DNA from: Thermomucor indicae-seudaticae
Lineage: Eukaryota; Mucoromycota; Mucoromycetes; Mucorales; Lichtheimiaceae
DNA length: 42,663 nucleotides
Direction of reading: 5' to 3'
Assembly: GCA_000787465.1 (NCBI GenBank)
Contig: JSYX01000293.1
Span: forward strand, 1-42,663
Positions 30,467 through 41,335 of the stretch are shown piece by piece. Numbering within the stretch: position 1 is the first letter of the stretch; each line of letters begins with the position of its first letter. The notes below the pieces were generated by a model. It did not search any database. It had not been told where the DNA came from and saw nothing but the letters and a program-made list of their open reading frames with translations. A program made the position numbers and the translations under genes.

Positions 30467-30754
30467 TCAGGTGGTAATGCTGTGCAGTAATGAAGTCGGA
30501 GATTGGTGCCCTGATGTCTTACGTAAGGACCCTGCACGACAACAACTGGACCTGAAAGTCCCTTGCGCCACCCAATGATGTCTGACGGTTTTGGTCTTTC
30601 TTTCTATATAGGCGAGCAGTTTTGTGAACCATGACACGTTGTCAGTTACGTCATAGGATGCATCTCCCAGACGCACCCGCTGATACATGGGCTTGGTTTG
30701 AGCCAGGCTTGTCTGAATGAGCGTTCTTTTGACTACATACATACTCGACAACAA
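30467..30754 (-). pseudogene. BAH-like domain fragment
   Basis: A short minus-strand frame reads KRTLIQTSLAQTKPMYQRVR, then LGDASYDVTDNVSWFTKLLA, YIERKTKTVRHHWVAQGTF. The pattern (V-x-L-G-D-x-Y-V, W-x-x-x-L-x-Y-I, V-x-x-x-W-x-x-x-G) resembles the first strands of a bromo-adjacent homology domain as found in DNA methyltransferases and chromatin proteins. No downstream catalytic or finger domain is visible and no start or exon context could be set. Probably a relic; the domain call is tentative. Confidence 0.35.
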
Positions 30755-31339
30755 CCACTATCAGCCGTAATGAGCGCGAGATACCGGGGCACCTCCAACG
30801 ACCCCTTTAAGCTTGCATATGAATTGCAGGTCGCTTTATTGAAGGCCTTGATGTGGCCCAATTGATGCGCTTCTTATCATCGCGCTAGCTCCAAGGGGGA
30901 ATGTAATAGAAGCTACAGTCAATCAATCACCAGGTTTCGATTGCCCGATTTTTTCAAGGTGTTATCTGCCCCCAAAGCGTCAGTAGCAAAGCGCTTGCCT
31001 TCCTACAGCCTAATATGATATATACAAAGGCGCTTGTGGATCGCCTGACAGATTATAGCAAATGGCCTTGGTCCAAAGTGAAAGCGACAAGAGGAGGAGG
31101 ACTTTCGTAGCAAAAAGAGTAGTTGAATGTGCATTTACAGTAATCCTAAAAGATATCCATGAGCAACCTGCTACTCTGTCCGGAAAAGGCATAATCCGTT
31201 CAAAATCGTCACTTGCATGAGAACCGCGGGCACCCAGAACAAGGTCCAGCCAATCAAACGGCAGATTTCTTTAATAACGGGGGTGCCGCATTTTCTGCAT
31301 CCAATCCAGCGGCTCCTCCGCTTCCAATACGGGAACGCG
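30755..31339. other. Intergenic region upstream of FNIP
   Basis: No supported feature. An open frame in phase with the FNIP start runs from 31217, so a longer N-terminus (41 more residues) is possible, but family N-termini favour the ATG at 31340. Confidence 0.4.
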
Positions 31340-34300
31340 ATGCTGCAGAGACTCTTTTCAAAATCTTGCGCCAAAGATTTCGACGACACTTGCACACGGG
31401 AGCTTTTGGAGCCAGAGCCGTAAGTTTCCGCGCCCTTTCTTTTTTTAGGAGGGCGAGACCTTTTTGATAGACACCCAAAACTTCTTGTGGCAGATGGAGT
31501 CCAGGGACATTGGGTGAGGACCAAGTCAGAGTATTGCTCTGCCAGGAAGCCGGGGATTCCAACAAGACGGTGCTGTACGATTCGAACCAACAACAGAACG
31601 TGAACAACAACAAGCAGGCAGCAACGACGAGGCAATTGGCACGGTCATGGAGTGGTGCGCCCAGGGTTCATAGTAGTTTTGTGCTCGGGTCCCTGACGGA
31701 ACGAAAAAGCGATTGCCGATTGTCCAACATGCGGACGACGATTCCTGATGGGTATGGATCGTTACGGCACCCGCCACGTCCGCAGCAGGTTTGTGTCATG
31801 TGGCGCCCGTAGATGCAAGATTTACTCAACTTGGCTTACTGTCAGTCAACACGTCGATTGGATATGATTGGAGACATGATTTTCGGGACGACACCGTTAG
31901 CGTACAAAGGGATGAACACCAAAGTGCATTACAAGCGGGACAAAGAGCCCCAAGTGGTGCTGTCGAAGCTGTTTACGCTGAATCCTGTGGGCACGGATCC
32001 TACGCGACGGACGTCGTTTTCGTCTGTGAACAGCGACTGGTCGACGGCGTCTTCGACGACGCCGACGGCCGAGGAGTATTATGCAAAGTCGATCCAGTCC
32101 GTGTCACTGGACGATAATGGGTCGGAGCGAGGATCGAGTGACGACGACAAGGCAAGCCGGCATGTGCCGTCGGTGTGTGATCTGCGGTCGAGGCAGCAGC
32201 AGCACTCGTTTAGTTCGAAGCGGTCGCGGCGGTTCAGTCAAACGAGCATGGAGAACGGCGTGTTCAAGCCGACGCCGCTTCCGAATACGCATGAAGGGCC
32301 GAACTCGGTGGAGAGTAGTAGCAGTAGCAATGGTGTAAGTTTGTCATGATGGAAGGAGGTGGCCAAGATGAAGTGTTGTAACTGTTTGGAGGGGGGCTTT
32401 TCGGGAAGCCTGGTAGCTCCAAGAGCGTCAAGTATGCGCTGGCGGTGATCATCACATTGAACGAAGAAGCGACTGCGCTGTTTGATTTTGTTTTCTCGCA
32501 TTTCGCGCTTATTGAGAACCATGTGCATCGTCTGCAGAGCGTGGCGTTTAAGCTGTTGAGCCATCAGTTTCGCAGCGGGAATGGTTCGGTGTCTTTGCAG
32601 GTTAGCGTGAGGTATCCTGACTTGGTATTGTGTTGTTGCTAACGGGAAGGAAGGGGCGTAAATCGAGAAATTACTTGGGACCGAACGCGTTCCAGCTGGA
32701 TCCCGGGCTCGCCGAAGCGGTCTCGCGGTTTAAGCGCGCTTTTCGGGACCTGTACGAGACGCCGCGTATACAGGTAAGTAAAAGAGAGAGAGTGTGTGTC
32801 CTGTTCGATGTGTGGAAGGGTTCAAGAAGAAGGTTGGTTAGGAACCGCTGTGGTTGAATATGTCGACGTTCCCTCACCGCAAGTCGGACTATGCGCAAAA
32901 ATTGATCAAGGAGTTCAGTGAACTGGTGGAAGAGTACGACAATAGGGCGCACAACTATATCGTGTCCAGCTTGGTGACGGCGGTCTTGATGTACCACCTT
33001 TCCTGGGTGCAAACCGTGGCGCCCCCGGAAGAAGAAAAGGCAAGTGTGGTTTATATTAATAAAGATGGCTTTGCATGCGCTGAAAAGCTTGTTCAGAATC
33101 TCGGGTGTCGACACGGCAATTACGATCCTCTGTGGGCACAGCTTAGGTTCGGATTCATGCTGTGGGTGGTATACATTTTTGTTATTAAACTTTTGTGTTG
33201 AAGCGATCTTTACGGATACGTTGCAAGTCCTGGACGGATTACGCGAACGATTGTGGTTGGACAAAAGTGTGGGCTTGTGCGAAGGATTCTGTTCATTCTG
33301 ACGTATCTTGTTCGGTGCAACGAGGTGTATGAGAATGTGGAGTCGTTAGCTGATCCAGGCAGCGGCAGCATTTTCGGCCGAGAGCGCGGCGTGGATGAAG
33401 CAAGAAGAGGGATGGAGGACAAGATAGCGAAGGAACTGGTTTCGACTGACGTGGAGTCGATCGTGATACCCCAGAAAGATAGATCTGAAGGATACCCGTC
33501 ATGTGACGATCCAAAGTGTCTGAAGAGTCCATTGTATCCTAGCGCGGAGACAAGCGACGGGTCGGGGCATGAAGCAAGGCAGCAGCAAGGAGCAGCGGCG
33601 GAGATAACCGTTTCGCCGAGTGGCGTGTATACGGTCGGGATGCCAAAGTGAGCCAAGCAACTGAATGAATGAAAGCAAAAAGACGGGGTTGAGGGTTTTA
33701 AAAAAAAGCAACAAACGATATAGGTCGTCGATATTCCGCATGATACCCGATATAACGCAGCTGAAAGAGGACGGGATACCGACGGAATCTGCGCATCAGC
33801 TGTATGCCAAGTCTTATGGACGGTCGCTGATGGTGACCTATTGTGAGACGTACAAGCCTGATTTTGTGCTGATGGGTGTGCCGACGATGCTGTTTATGGA
33901 TCAGCTGGTGGCCGATATGCGAAGCACGCTGCAGCAGTTTTTTCTTTCGGATGGGGCGACGGATGCGACGAGTATCATTATTGACACCAATATCAGGTAG
34001 GGCTGCACTTGATTGACTCGGTTGGCCAAGCTGTAAATTGGAAGTTCTTGCTAGTCGGTGTCGTGCTTTGCATCAACACATATCGGATACGGAGGAAGAA
34101 AATGATCATGCATTGTTAGTAGTTAGTTTTTTATGCCTATGGATGGGTCCACTCATGTTACATTTAGCAGCAGCAAACAACAGCTTGTGGACATCGAAAG
34201 GTCATCCATGGTTCAGTCTCTTTTGACGAATATGAAGCAAAAGTATGAGGCTGGGTTATCTCCTGACGAGGTAAAAGAAAATCGCAGTAACCGGGAAATA

Positions 34301-34660
34301 GAATAACAAACTGATTCTATCTACTATTACGCAGATTCTCGACGATTTCGAAGACGGCTTGCAGATGATTTACGGCAAGAGTCTGTTGCTTCAAGAGAGA
34401 GTATACGAGTGGCTCGATGCTGAGGCTGATGATGAGGAGGCACTGCCGAATACCGAAGCGTTGGCTACTGATATCGGGTAAGTCAGGCAGTCGGGTCAGT
34501 CCGTCAGTCAGCATGGTAATACAATTAACTTGCGGCCGACAGAGTGGACCAGAGTGATATAGCACTGTTGTCGAACGTGTGCAGTACCTATGACAGCAAG
34601 ATACTGAGGATCCTGGCACTACCATCGAACGATGTTTTGGCTCGTGCAAGCACCAGATAA
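31340..34660 (+). CDS. Folliculin-interacting protein (FNIP/Lst4 family), 13 exons, 854 aa
   Basis: Exons 31340-31419, 31494-31788, 31846-32334, 32409-32600, 32654-32773, 32842-33039, 33097-33146, 33204-33647, 33724-33996, 34055-34114, 34168-34270, 34335-34477, 34543-34660; every phase agrees. FNIP landmarks: start MLQRLFSK; longin part LGEDQVRVLLCQEAGDSNKT and VLYDS; LDMIGDMIFGTTPLAYKGMN; DENN-like part SVKYALAVIITLNEEATALF, FSHFALIENHVHRLQS; FRDLYETPRIQEPLWLNMST; NYDPLWAQLSDLYGYV; C-terminal YGRSLMVTYCETYKPDFVLM and a final helical segment LSPDEILDDFEDGLQMIYGK. FNIP/Lst4 pairs with folliculin/Lst7 as a GTPase-activating complex for Rag GTPases, controlling TORC1 at the vacuole. The sixth intron begins with GC. 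Ser-rich linkers lie between the conserved blocks. Confidence 0.9.
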
Positions 34661-35714
34661 TACCTTGTTTTCATGTATATCTCTTTTTCATTTCATGCTT
34701 ATGTTTTCTTTTCGATGCATCAATAAAGCGCAAGAGCCGCGGCACCCGCCGAACTGGCTGGGCGGTAAAAACTTCAGCCGCCGTCCCGGGAAAGTTCGTC
34801 TCCCAAAGATGGGGGTGTCCTTTTGTTCGTTTTACATGGTTAATAGCTTTGTATCTAAGCGAAATGTCTAATGCTCGGTGTTCTAGACTTTTATGGGCTT
34901 ATTTGGTAACATAGCGGGACAGAAGAGGATCGCCTTGATCCGAGAACAACGTCATTGCGGATGTATAAAGGGGAGGTTCAACGTTACTTTGGGCAAAGAA
35001 GACCGTTGCTGAGCTTTCTTTTTTTGCTCCAATTTATAGGAGTTGATTTATTGCGATGGCAACCCGCAACCTTACTGGTAGGATGATCGACATCCAGGAT
35101 ATCCAGTTCCGATCGATGGCTATTAGGATATTTACTTGTAAGCACCACGATGTACCTATATACAGATATGTGTATCACGGGTGTCCAATAGGATCTGTAG
35201 AGTCATGCATAATCATTGTTGTTGTTGACAACAGCAGAAAAGAAAAAAAAGAAACGCGTTGGAAACAATGAAAACGATCCCAAGGAAAAATAGGGGTTAG
35301 CTGTTGTGAAAAGATCAAGGAGCAAGCACTGGCCCCATCCCGCGCGAAAATATACTATTACCGGGAAGAAAGCTTAAATCTGCAAGTCAAAGACGGTATT
35401 TTAGGATGACATCAGGGCTAAAGAGAGAGAGACGACTGGAAGGGAATCCATAGAGGGCTAATGATCACCTTTTTGTTTCATTTGTGAGCAAAAATAAACT
35501 CAGCAAAGAAGAGTATGGGCTTGAGGGGTGGGGGGAAGGGGAGGGAGTCCGTTTTGTGTTGCCTTTTTCTTTTTTTTTTTTCCCTTGCCTTATTCCCTCA
35601 CCTCGTCTTTGAACCTTCTGATTTCATTACCCACATTGACTTGTCATTATTTATCGTAGAAACGCTTTAACACCTCGGCAGCAAAAAAAAGCTTGGTAAC
35701 GCCTGTATAGCGTC
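34661..35714. other. Intergenic region between FNIP and the Kelch-BTB gene
   Basis: No gene found. A pyrimidine-rich promoter-like tract (about 35560-35600) precedes the Kelch-BTB start. The rest shows nothing supportable. Confidence 0.5.
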
Positions 35715-37952
35715 ATGCCTTCAACTATGCAAATACAGTCCATCTCCGGTATCATCACGCAGGTGCGCACGACGACGGGGGAGATCCCTCCACCGCTTGT
35801 GGGTGCGTCCGTCACAGTTGTGGGCGACCAAGTTTTCGTTTTCGCTGGCCGGTTATCGTCGACACGGAAAATGACGAACCACATGTACGTCCTCGACCTG
35901 CACAGCATGGCGTGGACCCGGCACATTCCCCCACCGGACTCGGACAAACCACCAAAACCGCGGTATTTCCATTCAGCGAGTGTGTACGGCAACTCGATTG
36001 TTGTGTTTGGCGGGATGGGTTATTCGCGGCATTCAGCGGACGGGCTGTGCGTGCTGGACGACGTCTCGTTATTCGACATTGACACGATGTGCTGGCGACG
36101 ACCGGAGATTAAGCCGTCGCTGTTTGCGCCGAAGCCGCGGTACGCGCACCTGTCGTCGATTGCGGAAGACAAGCTGATCATCATTGGCGGGCAAGATATG
36201 GACAACAGTTATCTGGAGGAGATCAATATCCTGGATCTCAAGGCTTGGGAATGGGTGCAGGTCAAGCCGCTCGACAAACATGTGGGTGCGTATCGATCGA
36301 TTGCGGTTGCGACGCCGCCTGGGACTCGGTTGCCTGCGATACTCCGGGATAGCCTTGGGGATGAACCGTTTGCGGAGGACGTGGATGGAAGTAGTAGCAA
36401 AGATCAACAGCAGCAGTATGGCAGCAGCAGCAACAACATTGTCAGTCACCATCGCGCATCATTGATTCGCCAGTACGGACAGATCCTGCAGAGTCCTCAG
36501 GAGCCGAGCCCGATCTACATGTACACCAACTACAACTTTACGGACGTCAAACGAGAATTGCAACTGATATTTTCGCCAGCTTCAGCGACGTCGTCGATTG
36601 AGGATTGCTCGCGGTACATGACGGGATCGGTGATGCCGCCCGGGTTGCGGTTTCCGACTGGACATGCGCTGGGGCACCACCTGATCCTGGCGGGCACGTA
36701 CTTGACGCCCGACACGCATGCGTACACGATATGGTCGTTGAACCTGGGTACGCTGACGTGGGGACGGATCGAGACGGGAGCGATCTTCAGTTCGGGGTCT
36801 TGGAACAAGGGGTGTCTGCATGAGAACAGTAACAAGTTTCTGGTGTTCGGCAACCGGTCGAGGAGTCTGCTGGAGGACTACAACCATCGACAGGTGAACT
36901 TTGACCATGTGGCAGCGGTCGACTTGGAGGCGTTCGGGGTTTACAAGTTACCCAAGACAACGTGCTCCTCGTTGGCGCAGGAAATGGGACTGTCGCTGCT
37001 GAACGAGCCTGCCGTGTCCGACTTTACGATCATCACGCGCGAGAACCAGACGATTGCGGTGAATTCAGCGCTGCTGTGTCAGCGGTGGCCGTTTTTCGCG
37101 GAGCTGATGAAGGGGAACCGGGAGACGAACGACAAGGAAAGCGTGATGATGGATCAGCAGCAGCAGCAGGAGCAGGAGAAAGGGTTTGACTTTCGTTCGG
37201 TTCGAGGAGGAGGAGGAGGAGGAACGATCAAGAGTCATAGCATGGTATTTCCTTATCCGTACTCTGTTGTTGTGGCATTACTGCAATTTATCTACACCGA
37301 CAACCTGCTGACGGCCCAGCAGTATCAGCCGCATATCCTGTCTCAACTCTTGTTATTAGCCGACATGTACAACCTGCCTCGACTTAAAGAACTGACGACG
37401 CACGCACTGCATCAGATGCTCAATATGTCTACCGCTCCCTTGATCTTTGAAACCGCCGCCTTATCGCACCAGACCAGCTTACAGATTCGAGCCCTCAAGA
37501 TGATGATCGCAGCCAAGAAAATGATTCAACAACAGCAGCAGCAGTTACGGCAGCAGGCAACACAGCAACGATATACGGGTGACAGTCCAACGTACAGCAT
37601 GCCGTCGCCTGGCCTCTCACCACAACGGCCAACCTTTGATCCAAGTAACAGCAACAACAACAACACAGTATCCCCGACGCTGTCTGCGTACCGTACCCGA
37701 ACACCATCCCTAACAAACCGGTCAACGATCGGACCTCGATCATCGATATCGGCACAAGGGATGCGTTCCTACAGCCCTCCTGGCACACCAGGCATTCTGC
37801 CGACGATCGACTCTGTTTCTGAGCTGTCAACAAGTCGCGAACAACAACAACAACAACAACAACAGCCACAAACAACCAGCGCAAAAAAGACCAAGAAGAA
37901 AAAGCCATTCTTGGAAGCTTTTGGTAGCAAATTATCCATGACATTCCAGTAA
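35715..37952 (+). CDS. Kelch-repeat and BTB domain protein, 745 aa, intronless
   Basis: One exon. Residues about 20-400 contain five to six Kelch blades: VTVVGDQVFVFAGRLSSTRK, SVYGNSIVVFGGMGYSRHSA, EDKLIIIGGQDMDNSYLEEI, HHLILAGTYLTPDTHAYTIW and KFLVFGNRSR...VAAVDLEAF. A BTB/POZ domain follows (about 430-560): VSDFTIITRENQTIAVNSAL, LCQRWPFFAELMKG, VVVALLQFIYTDNLLTAQQY, LLLLADMYNLPRLKELTTHA, with a low-complexity Q/E/G insert in its middle. The C-terminus is Gln/Asn/Ser/Pro-rich with poly-Q and ends in a basic KKTKKKKPFLEAFGSK. Kelch-then-BTB is the order of S. pombe Ral2 and LZTR1-type proteins, linked to Ras regulation or Cul3 ubiquitin ligases; which applies here is unknown. Confidence 0.88.
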   Translation: MPSTMQIQSISGIITQVRTTTGEIPPPLVGASVTVVGDQVFVFAGRLSSTRKMTNHMYVLDLHSMAWTRHIPPPDSDKPPKPRYFHSASVYGNSIVVFGGMGYSRHSADGLCVLDDVSLFDIDTMCWRRPEIKPSLFAPKPRYAHLSSIAEDKLIIIGGQDMDNSYLEEINILDLKAWEWVQVKPLDKHVGAYRSIAVATPPGTRLPAILRDSLGDEPFAEDVDGSSSKDQQQQYGSSSNNIVSHHRASLIRQYGQILQSPQEPSPIYMYTNYNFTDVKRELQLIFSPASATSSIEDCSRYMTGSVMPPGLRFPTGHALGHHLILAGTYLTPDTHAYTIWSLNLGTLTWGRIETGAIFSSGSWNKGCLHENSNKFLVFGNRSRSLLEDYNHRQVNFDHVAAVDLEAFGVYKLPKTTCSSLAQEMGLSLLNEPAVSDFTIITRENQTIAVNSALLCQRWPFFAELMKGNRETNDKESVMMDQQQQQEQEKGFDFRSVRGGGGGGTIKSHSMVFPYPYSVVVALLQFIYTDNLLTAQQYQPHILSQLLLLADMYNLPRLKELTTHALHQMLNMSTAPLIFETAALSHQTSLQIRALKMMIAAKKMIQQQQQQLRQQATQQRYTGDSPTYSMPSPGLSPQRPTFDPSNSNNNNTVSPTLSAYRTRTPSLTNRSTIGPRSSISAQGMRSYSPPGTPGILPTIDSVSELSTSREQQQQQQQQPQTTSAKKTKKKKPFLEAFGSKLSMTFQ

Positions 37953-39523
37953 TAATACCTTTAGTACATCTTTCCTCTTGTTGAAAAACGCAACATTGTT
38001 CTTCAGTATTTATTTATTCTCCTTCCCCCATTTGTGTATCATTTTTACCCTTTTCATAATCCATTGTCATAATAAACCTTTGCCAGGTTACGGACAAAGT
38101 CGGGGTTCTTTCCATTTAAGTATGAACGAAAAGCTTAGGGATAAAGGGATGTTGTTTTTGCATATGAATTTGCGCCACGTGAACTATCGATTTTTTTTTT
38201 ACTGGCAGGCATATGGCTTTGGTACGTGAACACACACATTTGTCGTGTTGCTTCATAGCTGCCGCGCTAGAAGACACTTATGGATCTGTGAAAAAAGGCG
38301 ATCTGCTTCCGTAGCATGGTCGCTTCGAGCATTGTGTCTCTCCTGTATGTAGAGCGAGTATATAGTCTCTTCCCACTATTCCTCGTGCTTCTACAGCTTC
38401 GACGTAGTGGAAGAGATGTTCGTAGCAGCTGCTTTTCACGGATATGGTTTCCATGTGAACGGCTCTTCAGCCTTTCCTCGCTGTAGGAAATGTCTGCAAT
38501 TGGACCTGGAGAGGGAAGATCCCAGATAGCTCTTAGTCTCCTGGCGTCAAGCTCAGGAAACGCTCGAAACTGGTTGCCGTTACTTCCGCTGTCCCCTTAG
38601 CGTTCTTAATAGCCTCGAGTACTACTAATAGAAACATTACTATAAGAACGGTTGCCGCGTCAAATATGATAGACTATATACCTTTGCTTTGTTTGCGCTC
38701 CACCGCCTGCGCAAGTTAAAAGCGGCCTTCGACGACGAAATCCTGCTCATTCTCCATAGGTACATCCGAACTGTCGTCCACCGGCCCAGGAGAAACTAAG
38801 TTGTCGAATGATTCCGACGCCGGTATCTCCTCTGTTGGATACACCACTGTACAATCCCAGACAGGGATTGCTCTTTCACCCCCATAAAACCACCTCCGGG
38901 AATCCAATGCCCGCCAAGTAGCCGGTTGCTGACGGAAACAAATCCGTCAACGCAAAACGGATATCCTTCGCAGCCAGAAATTTGCAGAGGACTTTTACAG
39001 CATCAGCACAGTCTATAGGTTTTTCCAGCGTTCAGTTCTCCATTCAGTAAGTTCCGCAGTTCAAGACATACTCACTTGAATCGTCGATAGACGACAAACT
39101 GCTCATTGCAGACGGTCACAGTCCAGTTATAGACAGGGATTGCCGTGTCCACCATGAAGTTTTGGTCCGGTTGAGTTGCTTGAACGCGTGCAAGGTGACA
39201 AGAGATGACGGGAAAAAAGTCCGTCCAATGGAGCAGAAGCTTTTTCCGAGGAGACACGCGCCGCTTTCTGTACATCGTTGATGTTGAATTGCTGAGCGCT
39301 TATCACCGCAGGTTCGCTACAGATCTGCTCCACCGAAAATGTGCCTCGAATGCTCGCTCTGGCTCCTCATTGACCAAGTCACATTGAGGTTACGCACAAG
39401 CGGCTCGTCCCGAGGTACCGTTTAGGATCATCGGATCGATCGACGTGTGGCAATCCCATAACCCTTTTGCACTCGCACTGTCGCCATAGCAGTAAGACCT
39501 TTGTGCGTGTGTCGAAGGCGTGA
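37953..39523. other. Repeat-like interval with minus-strand coding fragments
   Basis: Minus-strand peptides that look coding but cannot be joined with confidence: SSCYEHLFHYVEAVEARGIV-GRDYILALHTGE (about 38460-38340), DCADAVKVLCKFLAAKDIRF then ALTDLFPSATGYLAGIGFP (about 39020-38890), and VEQICSEPAVISAQQFNIND (about 39335-39265). The word CTGTCTGGGATTG/CTGTCTATAACTG with AATCCC before it occurs twice (about 38855-38875 and 39130-39150), suggesting an internal duplication. I recognise no family. Confidence 0.3.
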
Positions 39524-39916
39524 TCACTGCAATGTGAAGGACATGCGCAACGTTCCTTTTCCGTCATCTTCCTCAAATGGATCTAAATCCATTAATGTAG
39601 GCATGGGCACAAAAGCATGCGTCCACAAGTCGAATCGCTTCTTGCCACTCTTGACTAAAAGCAGTGTATGAAGTAGACGTCCTGCCTGCTCATCTGGTTC
39701 TTCCTCGTCAATCATCTCGACGTCGGACGAAGCAGCATCGGCATTTTCACTCAACGAGATATCTTCGTTCCGCATGCAGTTACTAACGCCGTTCAACATT
39801 TTCAATACGAAAGAAAGGTAGCGATTACAAAAAGCTAACGCACCTCTCTTGTAATAGCTACGGCAATGCACAAGTTGCTCGAGGCACTCTGAAAGTGTGT
39901 TGCCGGTACTGCTCAA
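39524..39916 (-). CDS. Hypothetical protein or exon, 130 aa
   Basis: A complete minus-strand frame from ATG 39916: MSSTGNTLSECLEQLVHCRS, YYKRGALAFCNRYLSFVLKM, an acidic middle (SSDVEMIDEEEPDEQ), GRLLHTLLLVKSGKKRFDLW and DPFEEDDGKGTLRMSFTL, then stop. Composition is protein-like with a helical N-terminus, and it lies upstream of the other minus-strand coding fragments, so it may be the first exon of a larger decayed gene. I do not recognise it. Confidence 0.4.
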   Translation of the reverse strand: MSSTGNTLSECLEQLVHCRSYYKRGALAFCNRYLSFVLKMLNGVSNCMRNEDISLSENADAASSDVEMIDEEEPDEQAGRLLHTLLLVKSGKKRFDLWTHAFVPMPTLMDLDPFEEDDGKGTLRMSFTLQ

Positions 39917-39997
39917 GATACAAAAGAAGTACGAAATTCAAAAAGTGCTGGTGTCGTTTCGTTTCATTCTGATATGGTGCAAGTCAGCTATAAGGGT

Positions 39998-40009
39998 CAC
40001 TAATTAGTG
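39998..40009. repeat. 12 bp palindrome CACTAATTAGTG
   Basis: Perfect palindrome inside GGTCACTAATTAGTGGTC, followed by AACTTTGAGCC. The AGTGG word also occurs at 41044-41048; it could be an end-to-end transposon junction. Confidence 0.6.
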
Positions 40010-40789
40010 GTCAACTTTGAGCCTCCCCCCGTAACTTTTCCCAAAGATACACCACGAACCTAAGACAGCGGAAATTTGATAGTTTAGAGTCTTGCGAACA
40101 ATAAAACTACTGTCTGGTGGCTCAGGACAAAAGTTCTGAAAAATTATCGGCCTTTGAAAATTGGCTACTCTTCAATTTGGCCACTTCTTCTAGGCAGTGT
40201 GTAATGTGACAGGATGATTGTGCAGTCATTCGTAAACTGTTGCATACTGATCCGCTTATTATTGAAAGTAACTATGGCACCTAGATCCAAAGCTTATAAA
40301 GTAGCATGCAAAGAACAGAAGGGGCGAAGACAACCAGGTATGTCAAGGACTAGGGTGCGGGTTGTTATATGTGTAAAGTATGTGAGAATACGACAGCGAG
40401 TCGTCGGTATAAAAGGTGGTCTCAAGCGTAAATAGAAATGGTCAAAAGAAATCCTGTTCCTCTGACGTATCTGAATGTAGTACATATAACAGTAAGAACG
40501 TCAAGTAGGAGGCATGAATATCTCGGTTTATTCAGGGAGCAACCAGAAGAGATGACAAAGTGCACATCTATCCAGCTTTTATAATGCAAGGATGTAATGT
40601 AACGAACTTACCGACTAGGATGAACAGATGACCAATTCAATTTAGATGTAGCCAATAACTCCTCTAGTGGTGTTTAAGGGTCATGGTCTCTGACTGGCAG
40701 CAATTCAGACAGGACGCCTTTGGTACAAAGTCAGTCGCTAGAGATGTCGGCAGAATGTCGGTCGGTACAAAAATTTTCTGCCGCCACCA

Positions 40790-40810
40790 GTCGGTCGGTC
40801 GGTCGGTCGG
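40790..40810. repeat. (GTCG)n microsatellite
   Basis: Five tandem GTCG units, preceded at 40758-40766 by a shorter GTCGGTCGG copy. Confidence 0.9.
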
Positions 40811-40823
40811 AAATCTCGGAGCC

Positions 40824-40946
40824 CTATTTCGCTCTAGTCTTGAGCTTTTCGACAGAGATGTTCGCAGCTTCGGCGAAAGACTTGTAAAATTCTTCTTGCC
40901 TAGCCATCTCATCGTTCCAACGTTGCTGTAATTGTGGGTTAAGTTT
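40824..40946 (-). pseudogene. Probable terminal exon of an unknown gene
   Basis: After a strong acceptor (TTCTACTTTCAG on the minus strand, ending 40947) the frame reads KLNPQLQQRWNDEMARQEEF then YKSFAEAANISVEKLKTRAK and a stop. It is helical and charged, like a genuine C-terminus. No matching upstream exons were found before the repeat at 41041, so this may be a truncated gene. Confidence 0.3.
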
Positions 40947-41040
40947 CTGAAAGTAGAACATTTTACGCAAAAGTAGCGAAAGCAGAGAAAGGGGCAGAAC
41001 AGGAAATACCGAAAACGGCAAGCGAGTTTCTAAGTCAGAA

Positions 41041-41085
41041 TTAGTGGGCCTGTTGCGCCTATTCGGCCTATTGCGCGCAGGGCCT
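41041..41085. repeat. Iterated GCCTATTGCG motif resembling pogo-type ends
   Basis: AGTGGGCCTGTTGCGCC then TATTCGGCCTATTGCGCGCA and GGGCC. The AGTGG start and repeated CCTATTGC words resemble the ends of the element at 1379-2486; no opposite end was found in the window. Confidence 0.4.
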
Positions 41086-41175
41086 CTGGAATATAATCCG
41101 AAAATTTTTTGGACTTATTGCGGATTACAATCGAGGCGAAAGAGTAGATACGGGTGACAATTTTTCCAAAATTTC

Positions 41176-41335
41176 AGGTCGCTCTGAGGGAAACCTGAGG
41201 TTGCTTATCAGGATTTTCCAGGTCGCATTGTTAAGAAACTGAAGTCGCATTTGTCAAGAATTTTATGTCGCTTTTTAAGCGAAAACGATGTCGCGTCTTG
41301 GGGGCAACCGTGTCGCCGAAGTAGATGACAGCGCA
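41176..41335. repeat. Seven-copy degenerate tandem array, period 22-23 nt
   Basis: GTCGC (second copy GTTGC) begins at 41178, 41200, 41222, 41244, 41267, 41290 and 41312, so spacings are 22, 22, 22, 23, 23, 22. Each unit starts A/G-x-GTYGC, followed by about 15 variable bases. The period is not a multiple of three and the array lies between the pogo-like motif and a gene start. Confidence 0.8.

Larger units (their letters stand above)
39917..40823. other. Intergenic repeat zone
   Basis: It holds a 12 bp palindrome (39998-40009) and the GTCG microsatellite (40790-40810). A small basic frame from ATG 40275 (MAPRSKAYKVACKEQKGRRQ...) is possible but too weak to call. Confidence 0.4.

Noticed and set aside
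31420..31448. 29 nt intron in FNIP (GTAAGT...TTTTAG)
   Set aside because: Its use leads to an in-frame stop; the acceptor at 31493 gives a 74 nt intron and the conserved frame.
39072..39275. Possible PX-like ending (VCNEQFVVYRRFK)
   Set aside because: Only the RRF-type end fits; no PPK motif or surrounding fold is visible, and the frame is broken on both sides.
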